DNA of 64,000 nt from Vibrio salilacus (GCF_002811245.1 NZ_NIVQ01000004.1:62001-126000); one strand, 5' to 3'. Positions 35,337 to 45,777 are shown, numbered from the stretch's first letter. Numbers and translations: made by a program. The notes: generated by a model from the sequence alone, not told the origin.

Positions 35337-36392
35337 ATGTTTTCAATACTTAAACGTGCATCTCTCGCAATGCTGTCGTTAATGACAGCATTGTTGCTTG
35401 CTTTGTCGTTCCCTGTGCATGCTGAGCAAAACGAGCCTCAAGTTGCACAACGTGAAATGACCCAGCTAGCCGGTGCGGATTTTTGGCGCCAAGTTCGTCA
35501 AGGTGAAGAGGGTTATACTACCTCTCAGTCTGCCGAGCACGGCGTTCTGATTAGTGCACCAGGTCAAACCTGGTATATTCTGAAAGAGAAGTGGATGTCA
35601 CCCGCTGGCGCTGTCGCTATCTTCGGCAGTATCGCATTGGTTACTTTGATGTACATCGCTATTGGCCCTTTGATGTTGAGTGCCCCAAGAACGGGGAAGA
35701 AAATCAAACGTTGGTCGCGACTCGACAGAGCACTGCACTGGAGTATGGCGTTTACTTTCTTAACGTTAGCTTTTAGTGGCTTGATGTTGGTGTATGGCAA
35801 ACACTTCCTTAAACCTTACATTCCATCTGATCTATGGGGCTTCATCATCATGCTGGCCAAACAGTATCACAACTATATCGGACCGATTTTTTATGTCCTA
35901 CTACTGTGCGTTTTGATCAAATGGTGGCGTAAATCGATTTTTAAAAAAGTCGACTTCGATTGGTTTATTAAACTCGGTGGTATGGTTGGCAAACATAAAG
36001 GGACGCACCCCTCTGCGGAATTCTCTAATGCCGGTGAAAAAGCGCTATTTTGGTTGCTCATCATTGTGGGCAGTGTTGTCGCCTTAAGCGGGCTGATTCT
36101 TGATTTCCCGATTTTTGGTCAAACACGCCGAGACATGGAAATGTCGAACCTCGTTCATATGATTGCAGCCTTAATCCTTATCTGTGGATTTATTTTCCAT
36201 ATTTATATTGGTCTGTTTGGTATGGAAGGGGCGCTTGAAGGCATGGTCACTGGTGAAGTCGATGAAACGTGGGCCAAAGAGCACCACGATCTTTGGTATC
36301 AACAAGTCGTCGAGAAACAGCAAACATTGACTGAGTCTTCTGAGATTAGCCAACAGAGAAAAGGAGCACAAACCAATGAACAAACCTCATAA
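35337..36392 (+). CDS. fdhC: Formate dehydrogenase cytochrome b556 subunit
   Basis: 351 aa from ATG 35337, which has GGAGAG upstream; a TTG at 35325 would only add four residues. It has a signal peptide ending PVHA-EQN, a periplasmic stretch and four membrane helices. Candidate haem-b histidines are in DRALHWSMAFTF, KQYHNYIGP and NLVHMIAALILICGFIFHIYIG. It passes electrons from FdhB to the quinone pool. Its last 17 bases overlap the next gene. Confidence 0.92.
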   Translation: MFSILKRASLAMLSLMTALLLALSFPVHAEQNEPQVAQREMTQLAGADFWRQVRQGEEGYTTSQSAEHGVLISAPGQTWYILKEKWMSPAGAVAIFGSIALVTLMYIAIGPLMLSAPRTGKKIKRWSRLDRALHWSMAFTFLTLAFSGLMLVYGKHFLKPYIPSDLWGFIIMLAKQYHNYIGPIFYVLLLCVLIKWWRKSIFKKVDFDWFIKLGGMVGKHKGTHPSAEFSNAGEKALFWLLIIVGSVVALSGLILDFPIFGQTRRDMEMSNLVHMIAALILICGFIFHIYIGLFGMEGALEGMVTGEVDETWAKEHHDLWYQQVVEKQQTLTESSEISQQRKGAQTNEQTS

Positions 36393-36792
36393 AGGGATTT
36401 GGGTTGCGTATGTCCTAAGCTGTTTTACTCCGTTTACCTGTTTGATCTCTGGCGTTTTGGCGATTGTTTATGCGGGTTACCGATTAGATAAAGGAGAAGA
36501 TGGCGATATTCTCGATTCTCATTACTATGGTTTAATCCGCACCTTCTTCTTGAACTTAAGCTACTTTGTGGTCCTTATTATCACGGTAGCGACATCAAAT
36601 GGGGTGCTTTCTGGCGTCAATGACTACTGGTACAAGAGCCCAGTGATTGATCAGATCGCTTATTACATCCCCTATGTTGGTTTTGTTTTTGGTTTAATCG
36701 CCATCGTTATCTGGTTTATCAGGATGTATCAGGGAATGAGCCGATTGAAAGACAATCAGCCCTTTAATTTTTTAAAAGGGCCCAATTTATAG
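36376..36792 (+). CDS. Small four-helix membrane protein at the end of the fdh operon
   Basis: 138 aa with three to four hydrophobic segments, similar in layout to DUF4870-type proteins (VAYVLSCFTPFTCLISGVLAIVYAGYR, YVGFVFGLIAIVIWFIRMYQG). It is translationally coupled to fdhC by a 17-base overlap and followed by a strong terminator, so it belongs to the operon. The function is unknown; it may help assemble or anchor the complex. Confidence 0.75.
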   Translation: MNKPHKGIWVAYVLSCFTPFTCLISGVLAIVYAGYRLDKGEDGDILDSHYYGLIRTFFLNLSYFVVLIITVATSNGVLSGVNDYWYKSPVIDQIAYYIPYVGFVFGLIAIVIWFIRMYQGMSRLKDNQPFNFLKGPNL

Positions 36793-36814
36793 CGATGTCA
36801 TTTGCTTAATAAAC

Positions 36815-36836
36815 GCCCTAGTCTCTAGGGCTTTTT
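36815..36836 (+). terminator. Terminator of the fdh operon
   Basis: GCCCTAG-TCT-CTAGGGC followed by TTTTT. A strong intrinsic terminator 22 bases after the last stop. Confidence 0.9.
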
Positions 36837-37027
36837 GTATCACAAAGCACGTCTTGACCTAGTGTAGTCTCACCATTTTAGTGCCATTAAAGCGTTACAA
36901 AAAATGGTTTTACTTCACAAAAACATCGTTAAGTTATACCATTTTCGACCATGGTCTAACCCAATTTATTAGGGTGTGAGTCTTGTCAATGCTAAGCTAA
37001 TAGCATCAATACTAAAAAGGATGTGGT

Positions 37028-37765
37028 ATGAACTTTCCTTATCGTAATGTTGTGATCTTAACTGGCGCGGGTATTTCGGCAGAGTCGGGAATTCAAACCT
37101 TTCGAGCTCAAGATGGACTTTGGGAAAACCATCACATAGAGGATGTCGCAACGCCCGAGGGTTTTGAACGCAACCCTGATTTAGTTCAAGACTTTTATAA
37201 CAAACGTCGCCTCAGTCTACAAGATTCAAAAATTAAGCCCAATGCTGCTCACGTAGCGCTAGGAAAACTTGAAGAGCAACTTGAGGGCAAGGTAACCATC
37301 ATTACTCAAAATATCGATAACCTTCATGAGCGTGGAGGCAGTGTGAATGTCATTCACATGCACGGTGAGTTATTGAAATCACGTTGTAGTGTTTCTAATC
37401 AAGTCATTGAAGAGAAGGGTGACATCAACACAGGTGACCTGTGTCATTGTTGTCAGATCCCATCACAGATGCGCCCTCATGTGGTTTGGTTTGGCGAAAT
37501 GCCACTGAGAATGGGGGACATCTATGCAGCACTCGAAGAAGCCGATTTATTTGTTTCGATTGGCACCTCAGGCGTGGTTTATCCTGCTGCTGGTTTTGTT
37601 CATGATGCGAGGATGCACGGTGCTCATACTATTGAGATTAACTTAGAGCCGAGCGCGGTCGAAAGTGAATTTGAAGAAAAGCGTTATGGTAAAGCGAGTG
37701 TTGAAGTGGCGAAGCTAGTCGATGAAATACTCTCGTTACAACAGCCAGATATCAAGCATGCCTAA
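37028..37765 (+). CDS. cobB: NAD-dependent protein deacylase CobB (sirtuin)
   Basis: 245 aa. [26 protein letters not shown] is the NAD-binding loop. FYNKRR carries the Tyr and Arg that give desuccinylase ability in class III sirtuins. [12 protein letters not shown] and [12 protein letters not shown] hold the catalytic His and the first zinc cysteine. DLCHCCQ adds the further zinc ligands and [13 protein letters not shown] completes the NAD site. It removes acetyl and succinyl groups from lysines. It is transcribed alone, with AAAAAGGATGTGGT before the ATG. Confidence 0.93.
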   Translation: MNFPYRNVVILTGAGISAESGIQTFRAQDGLWENHHIEDVATPEGFERNPDLVQDFYNKRRLSLQDSKIKPNAAHVALGKLEEQLEGKVTIITQNIDNLHERGGSVNVIHMHGELLKSRCSVSNQVIEEKGDINTGDLCHCCQIPSQMRPHVVWFGEMPLRMGDIYAALEEADLFVSIGTSGVVYPAAGFVHDARMHGAHTIEINLEPSAVESEFEEKRYGKASVEVAKLVDEILSLQQPDIKHA

Positions 37766-37825
37766 CGGTAGCAACATCTCACGACAAACTCATCACCACC
37801 AATGCGAAATGCTTGTTCAGATATA

Positions 37826-37851
37826 AATAAAGCGGCTTGTGCCGCTTTATT
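37826..37851. terminator. Bidirectional terminator between cobB and potD
   Basis: AATAAAGCGGC pairs over all 11 bases with GCCGCTTTATT around TTGT. It serves both convergent genes. Confidence 0.88.
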
Positions 37852-37869
37852 AAGTGTAAAACAAAGTGT

Positions 37870-38907
37870 TTAGTTATCTACTTTTAGTTTTTGGAAATAT
37901 TCATCGTAGAGAACACTGGCTTCCCCAACGTCATCTTGCCAAGTACCGCTGTCCATTACCGCTTGCGGTGGGAAAATATTTTGATCTTCGGTAAACGTTT
38001 TCGGCAATAGCTTGTGCGCCGACCCCACTGGAGTAGGGTAACCGATCTCTAACGCAATTTTCGCTGCGTTTTCAGGGCGTAGTAGGAAGTCGATCATCTT
38101 ATGCGCCGCTTCAATGTTCTTCGCACCTGATGGGATTGATAGGCTATCCATCCAGAAAACAGAGCCTTTTTCTGGCCAGATAATGTCGATAGAAGCGCCT
38201 TCTTGACGAGCGGCGTAGGCTGAACCATTCCATAACATACCTAATGAAACTTCACCGCCTAAATAAGGTATCGCTGGATTATCAGAATTAAATAGCAGCA
38301 CGTTTGGCATCAGTTTTCTTAACTCTTCGTACGCTGCTTTGATTTCATCTGGATTGGTTGTGTTTGGCGAGTAGCCCAATTTTGTTAACGCAATATGGAA
38401 TACTTCACGTGAGTCGTCCATCAGCATCAATTGGCCTTCCCATTTGCTATCCCAAAAGTCATCCCATTTGGTGACTGATGACTTATTAAGCATATCGGAG
38501 TTGATACCAATACCGGTTGCACCCCAAATGTAAGGGATAGAGTAGTTGTTACTTGGATCGAAAGGTTTGTTTAGGAAGTTAGTATCCAAGTCGGCGAAGT
38601 GAGATAGCTTAGTTTTGTCGATTTGTTGCAGCATTCCCTCTTTACGCATTTTAGACACAAAGTAGGTTGACGGCACAACGAGATCGTAACCAGAACCTTG
38701 AGTCTTTAACTTTGCGTACATGCTTTCGTTTGACTCATAAGTGGAATAAATCACTTTTATTCCGGTCTCTTTCGTAAAATCTTCAAGAACTTCATTGGGA
38801 ATGTATTCAGACCAATTGTAGAAGTAGAGTTCTTGATCAGCCGCCATTGCAGGCGTCGTGAATAGCGTCGCTGCGCATAGCGCACTTGCGTAGAATTTAC
38901 TTTTCAT
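37870..38907 (-). CDS. potD: Spermidine/putrescine-binding periplasmic protein
   Basis: 345 aa with a signal peptide ending AMAADQELYFYNWSEYIP; the 'YNWSEYIP' start of the mature protein is diagnostic for PotD. IWGATGIGINSDM, WNGSAYAARQEG and SIPSGAKNIEAAHKMIDFLLRPENA are also typical. It delivers polyamines to PotABC. It corresponds to the distal of two potD genes known in V. cholerae (potD1); here the other copy is reduced to a relic. Confidence 0.93.
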   Translation of the reverse strand: MKSKFYASALCAATLFTTPAMAADQELYFYNWSEYIPNEVLEDFTKETGIKVIYSTYESNESMYAKLKTQGSGYDLVVPSTYFVSKMRKEGMLQQIDKTKLSHFADLDTNFLNKPFDPSNNYSIPYIWGATGIGINSDMLNKSSVTKWDDFWDSKWEGQLMLMDDSREVFHIALTKLGYSPNTTNPDEIKAAYEELRKLMPNVLLFNSDNPAIPYLGGEVSLGMLWNGSAYAARQEGASIDIIWPEKGSVFWMDSLSIPSGAKNIEAAHKMIDFLLRPENAAKIALEIGYPTPVGSAHKLLPKTFTEDQNIFPPQAVMDSGTWQDDVGEASVLYDEYFQKLKVDN

Positions 38908-38977
38908 TTGATTTCCGTTTTTATCTATGAACGCTCAAAACCTGTCTCTTCTGAGCGAGCCTGATGATTGAATCTGC

Positions 38978-38991
38978 TTGTCATATGACAA
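38978..38991. promoter_or_regulatory. 14-bp perfect palindrome upstream of potD
   Basis: TTGTCATATGACAA, seven-base arms with no spacer, 71-84 bases upstream of the potD ATG. It has the size and symmetry of a dimeric repressor site, for example of the GntR class. The regulator is unknown. Confidence 0.4.
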
Positions 38992-39067
38992 ACCTAGCAA
39001 CGGATTAGTATATCAGCCATAAACGAAAATAGGCAGAGAACACTGCCTATTTTTGCTGAACTTCGGC

Positions 39068-39250
39068 TTATTGGCCGGCTTTCAACTTCAAGAAATAGTC
39101 TTCGAATTTCGCTGTTAAATTACCCACAGAATCTTGACATTCAACGCGGTCAAGATCGTGTTGCGATGGGAATAACGGAGCGACATCTTTAAACGTCATA
39201 TTCGATTCGGCTACAGCGGTGAGATAGAAAATAGAATGGCGACATGCCAT
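39068..39250 (-). pseudogene. Relic C-terminus of a second potD (potD2)
   Basis: 60 codons ending in DSVGNLTAKFEDYFLKLKAGQ, which parallels the end of the intact neighbour (DVGEASVLYDEYFQKLKVDN). Upstream, LTAVAESN corresponds to the 'PTPVGSAHKL' part. Everything before that, about 280 residues including the signal peptide, is missing, and the gap to potC is only 27 bases. V. cholerae has two adjacent potD genes in this place. Here one was almost wholly deleted. An ATG happens to open the fragment, but it is unlikely to make a working protein. Confidence 0.75.
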
Positions 39251-39276
39251 CCTATTTAGTGAAATCGAACGTGAGG

Positions 39277-40047
39277 CTACTGTACTTTTTCTCTTGCCAA
39301 TAATTGAGAGACGATAACAAGAAATAATGAAACAATTAACATCACGGTTGCGAGCGCATTGACCTCGGGTGAAATACCGACCTTAACCATTGAGTAAATT
39401 TTCAATGGCAAGATTTCGTATGTTGGCCCAGTAACAAAAGAGCTGATGATGACGTCGTCAAGCGATAGGGTAAAGCTCAATAGCCATCCTGCAGCAACGG
39501 CAGGTTTGGCAAGTGGCAGAATGATTTGCTTCAAAATTGTCCACTCACTTGCCCCGAGATCTTTTGCAGCCTCAAGCATTTTTACGTCAAAACCATTTAA
39601 ACGACTGTAAACAGTCACCACGACAAACGGTAAACAGAAAGTAATATGCGCAATAAGCAAGGTGATGAAACCGAGCTGAGCTCCTAGCACCAAGAACAAA
39701 GCCAATAGCGAGATCGCCATTACGATGTCTGGTGACATCATCACCACGAACAGCATACCGTTGACCGCACGTTTGCCTTTAAAGGTGTAGCGAAATAGGG
39801 CTACGGCAGTCAAGCTACCGATAATCGTCGCTGCGGTAGCAGAGAAAACGGCAACATTGAGTGAATGCCACGCTGCCTGCATTAAGCTGTCATTGTTAAC
39901 TAGGGTTTCATACCACTTGGTGGTGAAGCCGCCCCATTTCATACCAAATTTGTTGGCGTTAAATGAGTTAACGATCAACACGATAATTGGCAGATACAAA
40001 AACGCGTACACTAACGCCATAAAGCTAAATCGAACTGCTCGTCCCAT
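39277..40047 (-). CDS. potC: Polyamine ABC transporter permease PotC
   Basis: 256 aa, six membrane helices. The EAA loop motif is [27 protein letters not shown], which docks on PotA. SLDDVIISSFVTGP is characteristic of PotC. Its first base shares the last base of potB. Confidence 0.93.
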   Translation of the reverse strand: MGRAVRFSFMALVYAFLYLPIIVLIVNSFNANKFGMKWGGFTTKWYETLVNNDSLMQAAWHSLNVAVFSATAATIIGSLTAVALFRYTFKGKRAVNGMLFVVMMSPDIVMAISLLALFLVLGAQLGFITLLIAHITFCLPFVVVTVYSRLNGFDVKMLEAAKDLGASEWTILKQIILPLAKPAVAAGWLLSFTLSLDDVIISSFVTGPTYEILPLKIYSMVKVGISPEVNALATVMLIVSLFLVIVSQLLAREKVQ

Positions 40048-40907
40048 CAGTCTAGCTCCGCTTTTTTATTCAACAGTTTGCCTGCACGGTAGTAAGCATA
40101 AAGCATAATCGCCATCGCAATGGTTAAGGCAATGCTAGTCGCCGCGCCAAAAGGCCAATCTCGCGCATTTAATACTTGGTTTTTAATCACGTTACCAATC
40201 AATAGATTCTTCGCCCCACCTAATAGGTCTGAGATGTAAAACATCCCCAAAGCGGGCAACAGCACTAATAAGCAGCCGCCGATGATTCCCGGCATAGTCA
40301 GAGGCAAAATTATCTTAGTGATGGTTTGCAACTTATTGGCCCCTAAATCTTTAGCAGCTTCAATATAAGTGTGATCTAGCTTCTCAATAGCAGAATAGAG
40401 CGGCAAAATCATAAACGGTAAAAGGATGTAGACCAAACCGATCATCACCGCGGTTTCGGTGTACATCAGACGTATCGGTTTATCGATAATTTCCATTGCC
40501 ATCAGTGATTTATTTAAAATGCCTTGCGTGCCTAAGACTATTTTCATTCCATAAGTACGAATCAATGAGTTAGTCCAAAAAGGAACAATCACCAAGAACA
40601 GCATAATAGGGCGCCATTTAGGCGGCATTTTTGCAACGATATACGCGAATGGATAGCCAATCACTAAACACAACAACGTCGCGATAATAGCCATATAAAA
40701 AGAGTGCAACAACACCTTGGCATAGAGCGGATCGATCAAGCGGACATAGTTATCCAACGTGAATGTCAGCTCAATGAGATTGGATTCATCACGCGTAAGA
40801 AAACTGGTTGCAATGATCATCACGTTTGGGATCAGCACAAACAGCGTTAACCAACCGACAATCAGTGCAATGATCGCATTTTGTAGACTAATCGTCTTGG
40901 CTTTCAT
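40047..40907 (-). CDS. potB: Polyamine ABC transporter permease PotB
   Basis: 286 aa from the ATG at 40907, chosen over an in-frame start at 40946 because GGAGG stands nine bases before it. Six helices. The EAA loop motif is [27 protein letters not shown]. Its start overlaps the end of potA by 20 bases, so the operon potA-potB-potC is tightly coupled. Confidence 0.92.
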   Translation of the reverse strand: MKAKTISLQNAIIALIVGWLTLFVLIPNVMIIATSFLTRDESNLIELTFTLDNYVRLIDPLYAKVLLHSFYMAIIATLLCLVIGYPFAYIVAKMPPKWRPIMLFLVIVPFWTNSLIRTYGMKIVLGTQGILNKSLMAMEIIDKPIRLMYTETAVMIGLVYILLPFMILPLYSAIEKLDHTYIEAAKDLGANKLQTITKIILPLTMPGIIGGCLLVLLPALGMFYISDLLGGAKNLLIGNVIKNQVLNARDWPFGAATSIALTIAMAIMLYAYYRAGKLLNKKAELD

Positions 40908-42021
40908 TGAGGACGACCTCCCAACTTTCAACCCAAGTGATAGCAACTTTTTGTCCTAAAGAGTGGTCCACATCGGGATCGTCTTCATTGAAAAATTCGC
41001 TGACCATGACACGCATACCAGACTCAAGTTCGATCACTGAATCTAGCGTCATGCCTTTGTAAGTCCGTTCCATTACGTGACCGACAATGCCTCGTTGCTC
41101 AGACTCTTTGATCTCTTCGATGCGAAGATCTTCTGGGCGCAGCAATACTTGCAGCTTGTCACCGCTGTTGGCGGATTTATTGCAGTAGACAACCGAGTCA
41201 ACACCTTCAATATTGGCGCGAATGCGTTTGTTGTCGGTGCGTTCAAGCATCGTCGCGTTAAAGACGTTGATCTCGCCAATAAATTTGGCAACGAATAGGT
41301 TTTTTGGCTCTTCATAGATTTCGCGCGGAGAGCCATCTTGCTCAACCACACCATCACGCATCACAATAATGCGGTCAGACATTGACAAGGCTTCTTCTTG
41401 GTCGTGAGTCACGAAAATAAAAGTGATCCCAAGCTGACGTTGAAGCTGCTTTAGTTCAATTTGCATCTGCTTGCGCAATTTGTAGTCGAGTGCAGACAGC
41501 GACTCATCAAGCAATAAGACTTTGGGCTTATTCACCACCGCACGCGCTATCGCGATACGTTGTTGCTGACCACCAGAAAGTTGGTGTGGTTTACGCGCAG
41601 CCATCTTCTCGAGTCGAACCATTCGCAGGGCTTCCATGACGCGAGGCTCAATATCTGCAGAATTCACTTTTTGCATCCGTAAACCAAAGGCAACGTTTTC
41701 GAACACAGTCATATGGGGAAATAGTGCATAACTCTGAAATACAGTATTGACGTGCCTTTGCTCTGCAGGAACTTGGGTGACATTCTGATTGGCTAGGGTG
41801 ATTTCACCGCTATCAGCGGCTTCAAAACCCGCAATCATCCTCAACACGGTTGTTTTACCACAGCCGGAAGGACCTAAAATTGTAAGGAACTCACCATGGT
41901 TTACATCCAAATTCAAATTCGAGATGATTTCCTTGCCATCAAAACTTTTACTTATGCCAGTTAGACGTACAACTGGTTGTCCTGCATGTTTAGTAGCGTT
42001 CAACGTCTGTTTTTCTCCCAT
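40888..42021 (-). CDS. potA: Polyamine ABC transporter ATPase PotA
   Basis: 377 aa. The ABC domain has [46 protein letters not shown] and [12 protein letters not shown]-terminal TOBE-type regulatory domain contains [12 protein letters not shown]. It powers spermidine/putrescine import. It is the first gene of the operon, 380 bases from the divergent membrane gene. Confidence 0.94.
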   Translation of the reverse strand: MGEKQTLNATKHAGQPVVRLTGISKSFDGKEIISNLNLDVNHGEFLTILGPSGCGKTTVLRMIAGFEAADSGEITLANQNVTQVPAEQRHVNTVFQSYALFPHMTVFENVAFGLRMQKVNSADIEPRVMEALRMVRLEKMAARKPHQLSGGQQQRIAIARAVVNKPKVLLLDESLSALDYKLRKQMQIELKQLQRQLGITFIFVTHDQEEALSMSDRIIVMRDGVVEQDGSPREIYEEPKNLFVAKFIGEINVFNATMLERTDNKRIRANIEGVDSVVYCNKSANSGDKLQVLLRPEDLRIEEIKESEQRGIVGHVMERTYKGMTLDSVIELESGMRVMVSEFFNEDDPDVDHSLGQKVAITWVESWEVVLNESQDD

Positions 42022-42401
42022 TTGGGGCGTCGTTGAAACCTAAGTTTCAACGACCGATTGTTACACAAATTCGAGGCGCGGATCATAATCACCAATAGTG
42101 TCAAATCAAAGCATTTTCTCATCTTGAAACAGAAAAAAATTTGTTGATAAAAGTAAACATTCCTTACCATACACTTTCAATTTGCTGAGAGTCGTACTTA
42201 TGTAAGAAAAATCGCTTTGTTTTTATTGGGATATAAACACTTGTGCGCTGTGTTTAGTGATTAATTATCAACCAATCAGACAGGAAAGCAAGCGGATGTT
42301 CGAGAACTGATTTTAGACTTAGCTTGGTTGACGTATAATGCTCGCAACTTTTTATCAACAGGTTAGCTTAGTGGCATTGTCATTAAGCATTGGATTCAAG
42401 A
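42022..42401. other. Divergent spacer between potA and the membrane-protein gene
   Basis: About 380 bp, AT-rich, with no ORF or strong hairpin. It must contain the pot promoter. I could not assign an operator or a leader structure. Confidence 0.4.
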
Positions 42402-43205
42402 ATGAACAATGACATTGAAAAAGACTTCAACTTAGGTGGAAGTGTCGACCGAGCGCTCTCTGGTGACTACGAGCTCAAAGCTGGAGAGGTGTTTCGTGAA
42501 GCTTGGCAACATACGCTCAAAAATTTTCTCTCGTTTTCACCATCGATTGTAATTTTGATTGCTTTACAGTTGGCCATTTTCTATGCCGCGTTGAAATTGC
42601 AATTGGGGAATCCTGGCATCATCATTGACGCTTTTATTAATCCAGAAGCGTTTGACCCAAGTATTTTCAATGCCATCATGGTAGCCAACTTCAGTTATGA
42701 AGTGATTAGCGCGCCAATCTACGCAGGGATTAGCCTTATGGCGATGAGCCATGCTGCTGGGCTTGCGACCAAACCTCGTCATATAGGTAAAGGCTTACAG
42801 CACACTGTCCCTGTCATCTTAGCAACGTTATTTAGCTTGCTGTTACAAGGTATCGCAGGGATGATTTTTCCCCTGTTATCCCTTTACCTCTCGCTAGCCT
42901 TTAGTAATGCTATTTTGCTGATTTGTGAAAAGAAGATTCCACCAATGCAATCCTTATTGCTATCACTTCGCGCAGTGAATAAGAAAATTTTTGTTTTATC
43001 CGGAATCTACTTATTTATCTCGATGATGTTCGTCATTAGCGCCATGTCTTACGGTATTGGTTTAATCATTGTTTTGCCTTTCTTTTTCCATGTAAAAGGG
43101 ATTATTTACCGCAACATGTTTGGTATTAAATTAAAAATTGTTGCAACCGACCACCCACAAAATAAAGATGACAACGATGACGATCCACAAGTGTTCAATG
43201 CGTAA
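42402..43205 (+). CDS. Six-helix membrane protein of unknown function
   Basis: 267 aa from ATG 42402 (a TTG at 42390 would add four residues). It has a soluble acidic N-terminus (DIEKDFNLGGSVDRALSGDYELKAGEVFREAW), then about six hydrophobic helices and an acidic tail (NKDDNDDDPQ). The DYxLxxGEVFxEAW start with a polytopic domain recalls YciC/DUF975-type glycerophosphodiesterase-membrane-domain proteins. The next gene starts within its last 8 bases. Confidence 0.7.
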   Translation: MNNDIEKDFNLGGSVDRALSGDYELKAGEVFREAWQHTLKNFLSFSPSIVILIALQLAIFYAALKLQLGNPGIIIDAFINPEAFDPSIFNAIMVANFSYEVISAPIYAGISLMAMSHAAGLATKPRHIGKGLQHTVPVILATLFSLLLQGIAGMIFPLLSLYLSLAFSNAILLICEKKIPPMQSLLLSLRAVNKKIFVLSGIYLFISMMFVISAMSYGIGLIIVLPFFFHVKGIIYRNMFGIKLKIVATDHPQNKDDNDDDPQVFNA

Positions 43206-44022
43206 GAGTGAGTTTGCCGCAATTGCTGTCGCAGCAGTCATTGCTGGTTGTAGTTTTTATGGTTATGAACGAAACGTTCAACAGCATACAGCGCCGATGG
43301 AGCCAACGACTGGTTCGATTGAAAAGTCGGTTGGTGATGCACCTGATTTTGCTGCAATTAAAGATGTAAACCAGAAGAAACAAGCCTTTTTTGATTACTT
43401 AAGGCCTGGTATTGCTCTAGAAAACAAACGCATTATTGATGAGCGTAAGTGGTTGGAGTCGATCGCTGATCATTTTAATAGTCAAACACTCTCTGCCAGT
43501 GATATTAGTGACGCTAAGCGACTAGGCAGTCTATACAACGTTGCGTTGCCAACTCAAGGCATTAACCAAGCTTGGCTAGACGATATGCTGCACAGAGTCG
43601 ATGTCATTCCTGAGGCTTTGGTCCTGGTTCAAGGTGCCAATGAATCGGCTTGGGGAACGTCTCGTTTTGCCATACAAGCAAACAACTATTTTGGTCAATG
43701 GTGTTATACGTCTGGATGTGGTTTAGTGCCAATGCAAAGAGGCGAGGGTATGACTCATGAAGTGGCGAAGTTTGGTTCAGCACAACAATCTATTAACGGC
43801 TATTTTATGAATGTCAATCGTAACAAGGCGTACGAACAGTTACGTGAAATTCGTTACCAACGTCATTTGGCCGGACAAAGTTTAACCGATACTGACGCTG
43901 CAACGGCGCTGACCAATGGACTACTAAGATACTCTGAGCGCGGTGAGGCATACGTCAATGATTTACAAGCGATGATCAGGCAGAATAAACGGTTCTGGGA
44001 AACTCCCTCAATAAATCAATAA
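43198..44022 (+). CDS. Bax-like glucosaminidase lipoprotein
   Basis: 274 aa starting at ATG 43198, which overlaps the previous stop (ATGCGTAA). A lipoprotein signal ends in VIAGC (Cys18). A glucosaminidase domain carries QGANESAWGTSRFAIQANNYFGQWC with the catalytic Glu, and SINGYFMNVNRNKAYEQLR. It resembles E. coli Bax, a probable cell-wall N-acetylglucosaminidase. Longer upstream starts are ruled out by the lipobox position. Confidence 0.85.
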   Translation: MRKSEFAAIAVAAVIAGCSFYGYERNVQQHTAPMEPTTGSIEKSVGDAPDFAAIKDVNQKKQAFFDYLRPGIALENKRIIDERKWLESIADHFNSQTLSASDISDAKRLGSLYNVALPTQGINQAWLDDMLHRVDVIPEALVLVQGANESAWGTSRFAIQANNYFGQWCYTSGCGLVPMQRGEGMTHEVAKFGSAQQSINGYFMNVNRNKAYEQLREIRYQRHLAGQSLTDTDAATALTNGLLRYSERGEAYVNDLQAMIRQNKRFWETPSINQ

Positions 44023-44033
44023 GAAAGAAAACA

Positions 44034-44693
44034 ATGAAGAAAGTATCGTTAGCAATTTTAGCCGCTATGCTCAATAGCTCAGTGGTTATTCCAGTGCAAG
44101 CTCAAGAATATATGTTTACCTACTCAAAGCTTTTTTCGCACATGAAGCAAAATGCTAAAGAGGGGCATGACGATGTTAAAGTCGGATTTTTCTTTTTAAA
44201 TGCCAATACCAAGCAATTGTGTCATATCGAAAAAGCTTGGATGGAGAAAGAAGAGCACTACGAAGAGATACCAGTATCACCTTACCAAGAAGTACTGGTC
44301 CCGCTAGATGACAACTTACGTTCCGCTAATCCACTGGTATTTGTGCAAACGCCAATGGATCAACGTTGTGACTTTTCAATGGTTGTCATGACCAAAGCGC
44401 CGTTGTCAGGTAGCGTGAGCTATGATGAAATCAAAGTACTGCTACCACAGATGCAAACTATCTTAGAAGAGTTAGGTGGAATGTTCGCCAGTTGGTTTAC
44501 GCCAGATGTCGAAGGCGTGACGCTAGAATTTCCGGACAAGCTTAACTCGAAAATTGTGTTCTCTAATGGTCAAACAAAACCCATTATTGATGGTAAAGCT
44601 CAGGTCGCTTTATCGGAAATAGGCCAGGGAGGCACCATGATGCTTCCAGCTGAAACCTCGCGTGTACTGCCATACTTACCCAAAGCGGATTAA
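44034..44693 (+). CDS. DUF2987 periplasmic protein
   Basis: 219 aa with a signal peptide ending VQAQEYMFTYSK. It contains FFLNANTKQLCHIEKAWMEKEEHYEEI and PYQEVLVPLDDNLRSANP, which fit the DUF2987 family of Vibrio and Shewanella. The function is unknown. It is 11 bases after the Bax-like gene, so likely the same transcript, and ends at a strong terminator. Confidence 0.75.
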   Translation: MKKVSLAILAAMLNSSVVIPVQAQEYMFTYSKLFSHMKQNAKEGHDDVKVGFFFLNANTKQLCHIEKAWMEKEEHYEEIPVSPYQEVLVPLDDNLRSANPLVFVQTPMDQRCDFSMVVMTKAPLSGSVSYDEIKVLLPQMQTILEELGGMFASWFTPDVEGVTLEFPDKLNSKIVFSNGQTKPIIDGKAQVALSEIGQGGTMMLPAETSRVLPYLPKAD

Positions 44694-44722
44694 GTCAACA
44701 ATACACGTTGCTCGTTATATAA

Positions 44723-44744
44723 AAGGGTCGCATTTGCGACCCTT
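44723..44744. terminator. Bidirectional terminator between DUF2987 gene and ttcA
   Basis: AAGGGTCGCA pairs perfectly with TGCGACCCTT around TT, between convergent genes. Confidence 0.85.
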
Positions 44745-44750
44745 GATCAA

Positions 44751-45683
44751 TTAGAGATTGGTGACTTTAAGCTGTAGGCTGGGATCAAACTCTTGAACTA
44801 AATCTTGCGCTGATGACGCTTGGCTAGGTAGCTCTTCTTTATCAAAGCCAATATCACCACCGTTAATAACACCAGAGTCTTTGTCGATCGACTTAAAGTC
44901 AAACAACTCGAAGTCCGCTAGGTGACTCGGGACGACATTTTGCAAAGCGCTGAACATTGACTCAATACGACCAGGGAAGCGCTTATCCCATTCATTGAGC
45001 ATCTGCTTAATGTTTTGACGTTGTAAGTTTGGCTGAGAGCCACACAAGTTACATGGAATGATCGGATATTCACGCATAGCAGAAAACTTGATGATGTCTT
45101 TTTCACGACAATACGCCAACGGACGAATTACCACATGCTCGCCATTATCCGAGACAAGCTTAGGTGGCATGCTTTTCATTTTCCCACCATTGAACATATT
45201 CAAGAATAACGTTTCGAGAATATCATCGCGATGATGCCCAAGCGCTATTTTTGTTGCTCCAAGCTCTTTTGCCGTGCGGTACAAAATACCTCGTCTTAAA
45301 CGTGAACACAGTGAGCAGGTTGTTTTACCTTCTGGGATCTTGTCTCGAACAATCGAGTAAGTGTCTTCTTCAACGATTTTGTATTCAACACCCAAAGACT
45401 CAAGATACTCTGGAAGAATATGTTCTGGGAAGCCTGGCTGTTTTTGATCGAGATTGACCGCGACCAAAGAAAAGGATATTGGTGCACTTTTCTGCAAACT
45501 CATCAGAATTTCAAGCATGGTAAAGCTGTCTTTACCACCAGAGAGGCAGACCATAATTCGATCACCATCTTCAATCATGTTGAAGTCTTGGATCGCTTGG
45601 CCTGTATTGCGGCGGATGCGCTTTTGTAGCTTATTAAAGTTATATTGTTGAGCTTTAGTACGCTCTTGAGTTTGCTCAGTCAT
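44751..45683 (-). CDS. ttcA: tRNA 2-thiocytidine(32) synthetase TtcA
   Basis: 310 aa from the ATG at 45683; a TTG at 45710 would add nine residues. The PP-loop is [24 protein letters not shown] and [14 protein letters not shown] provide the CxxC pairs that bind the 4Fe-4S cluster. [16 protein letters not shown] is also conserved. It adds sulfur to cytidine 32 of certain tRNAs. It has a position near fnr and uspE, as in many gammaproteobacteria. Confidence 0.93.
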   Translation of the reverse strand: MTEQTQERTKAQQYNFNKLQKRIRRNTGQAIQDFNMIEDGDRIMVCLSGGKDSFTMLEILMSLQKSAPISFSLVAVNLDQKQPGFPEHILPEYLESLGVEYKIVEEDTYSIVRDKIPEGKTTCSLCSRLRRGILYRTAKELGATKIALGHHRDDILETLFLNMFNGGKMKSMPPKLVSDNGEHVVIRPLAYCREKDIIKFSAMREYPIIPCNLCGSQPNLQRQNIKQMLNEWDKRFPGRIESMFSALQNVVPSHLADFELFDFKSIDKDSGVINGGDIGFDKEELPSQASSAQDLVQEFDPSLQLKVTNL

Positions 45684-45777
45684 TGGCTTGCAGTCTTCGT
45701 CAATCTTCAATACAAAATGAAGGGGGTATGATACGGATAAATAAAACAGATGCCAGATCTATTGATGAACGAAAGAC

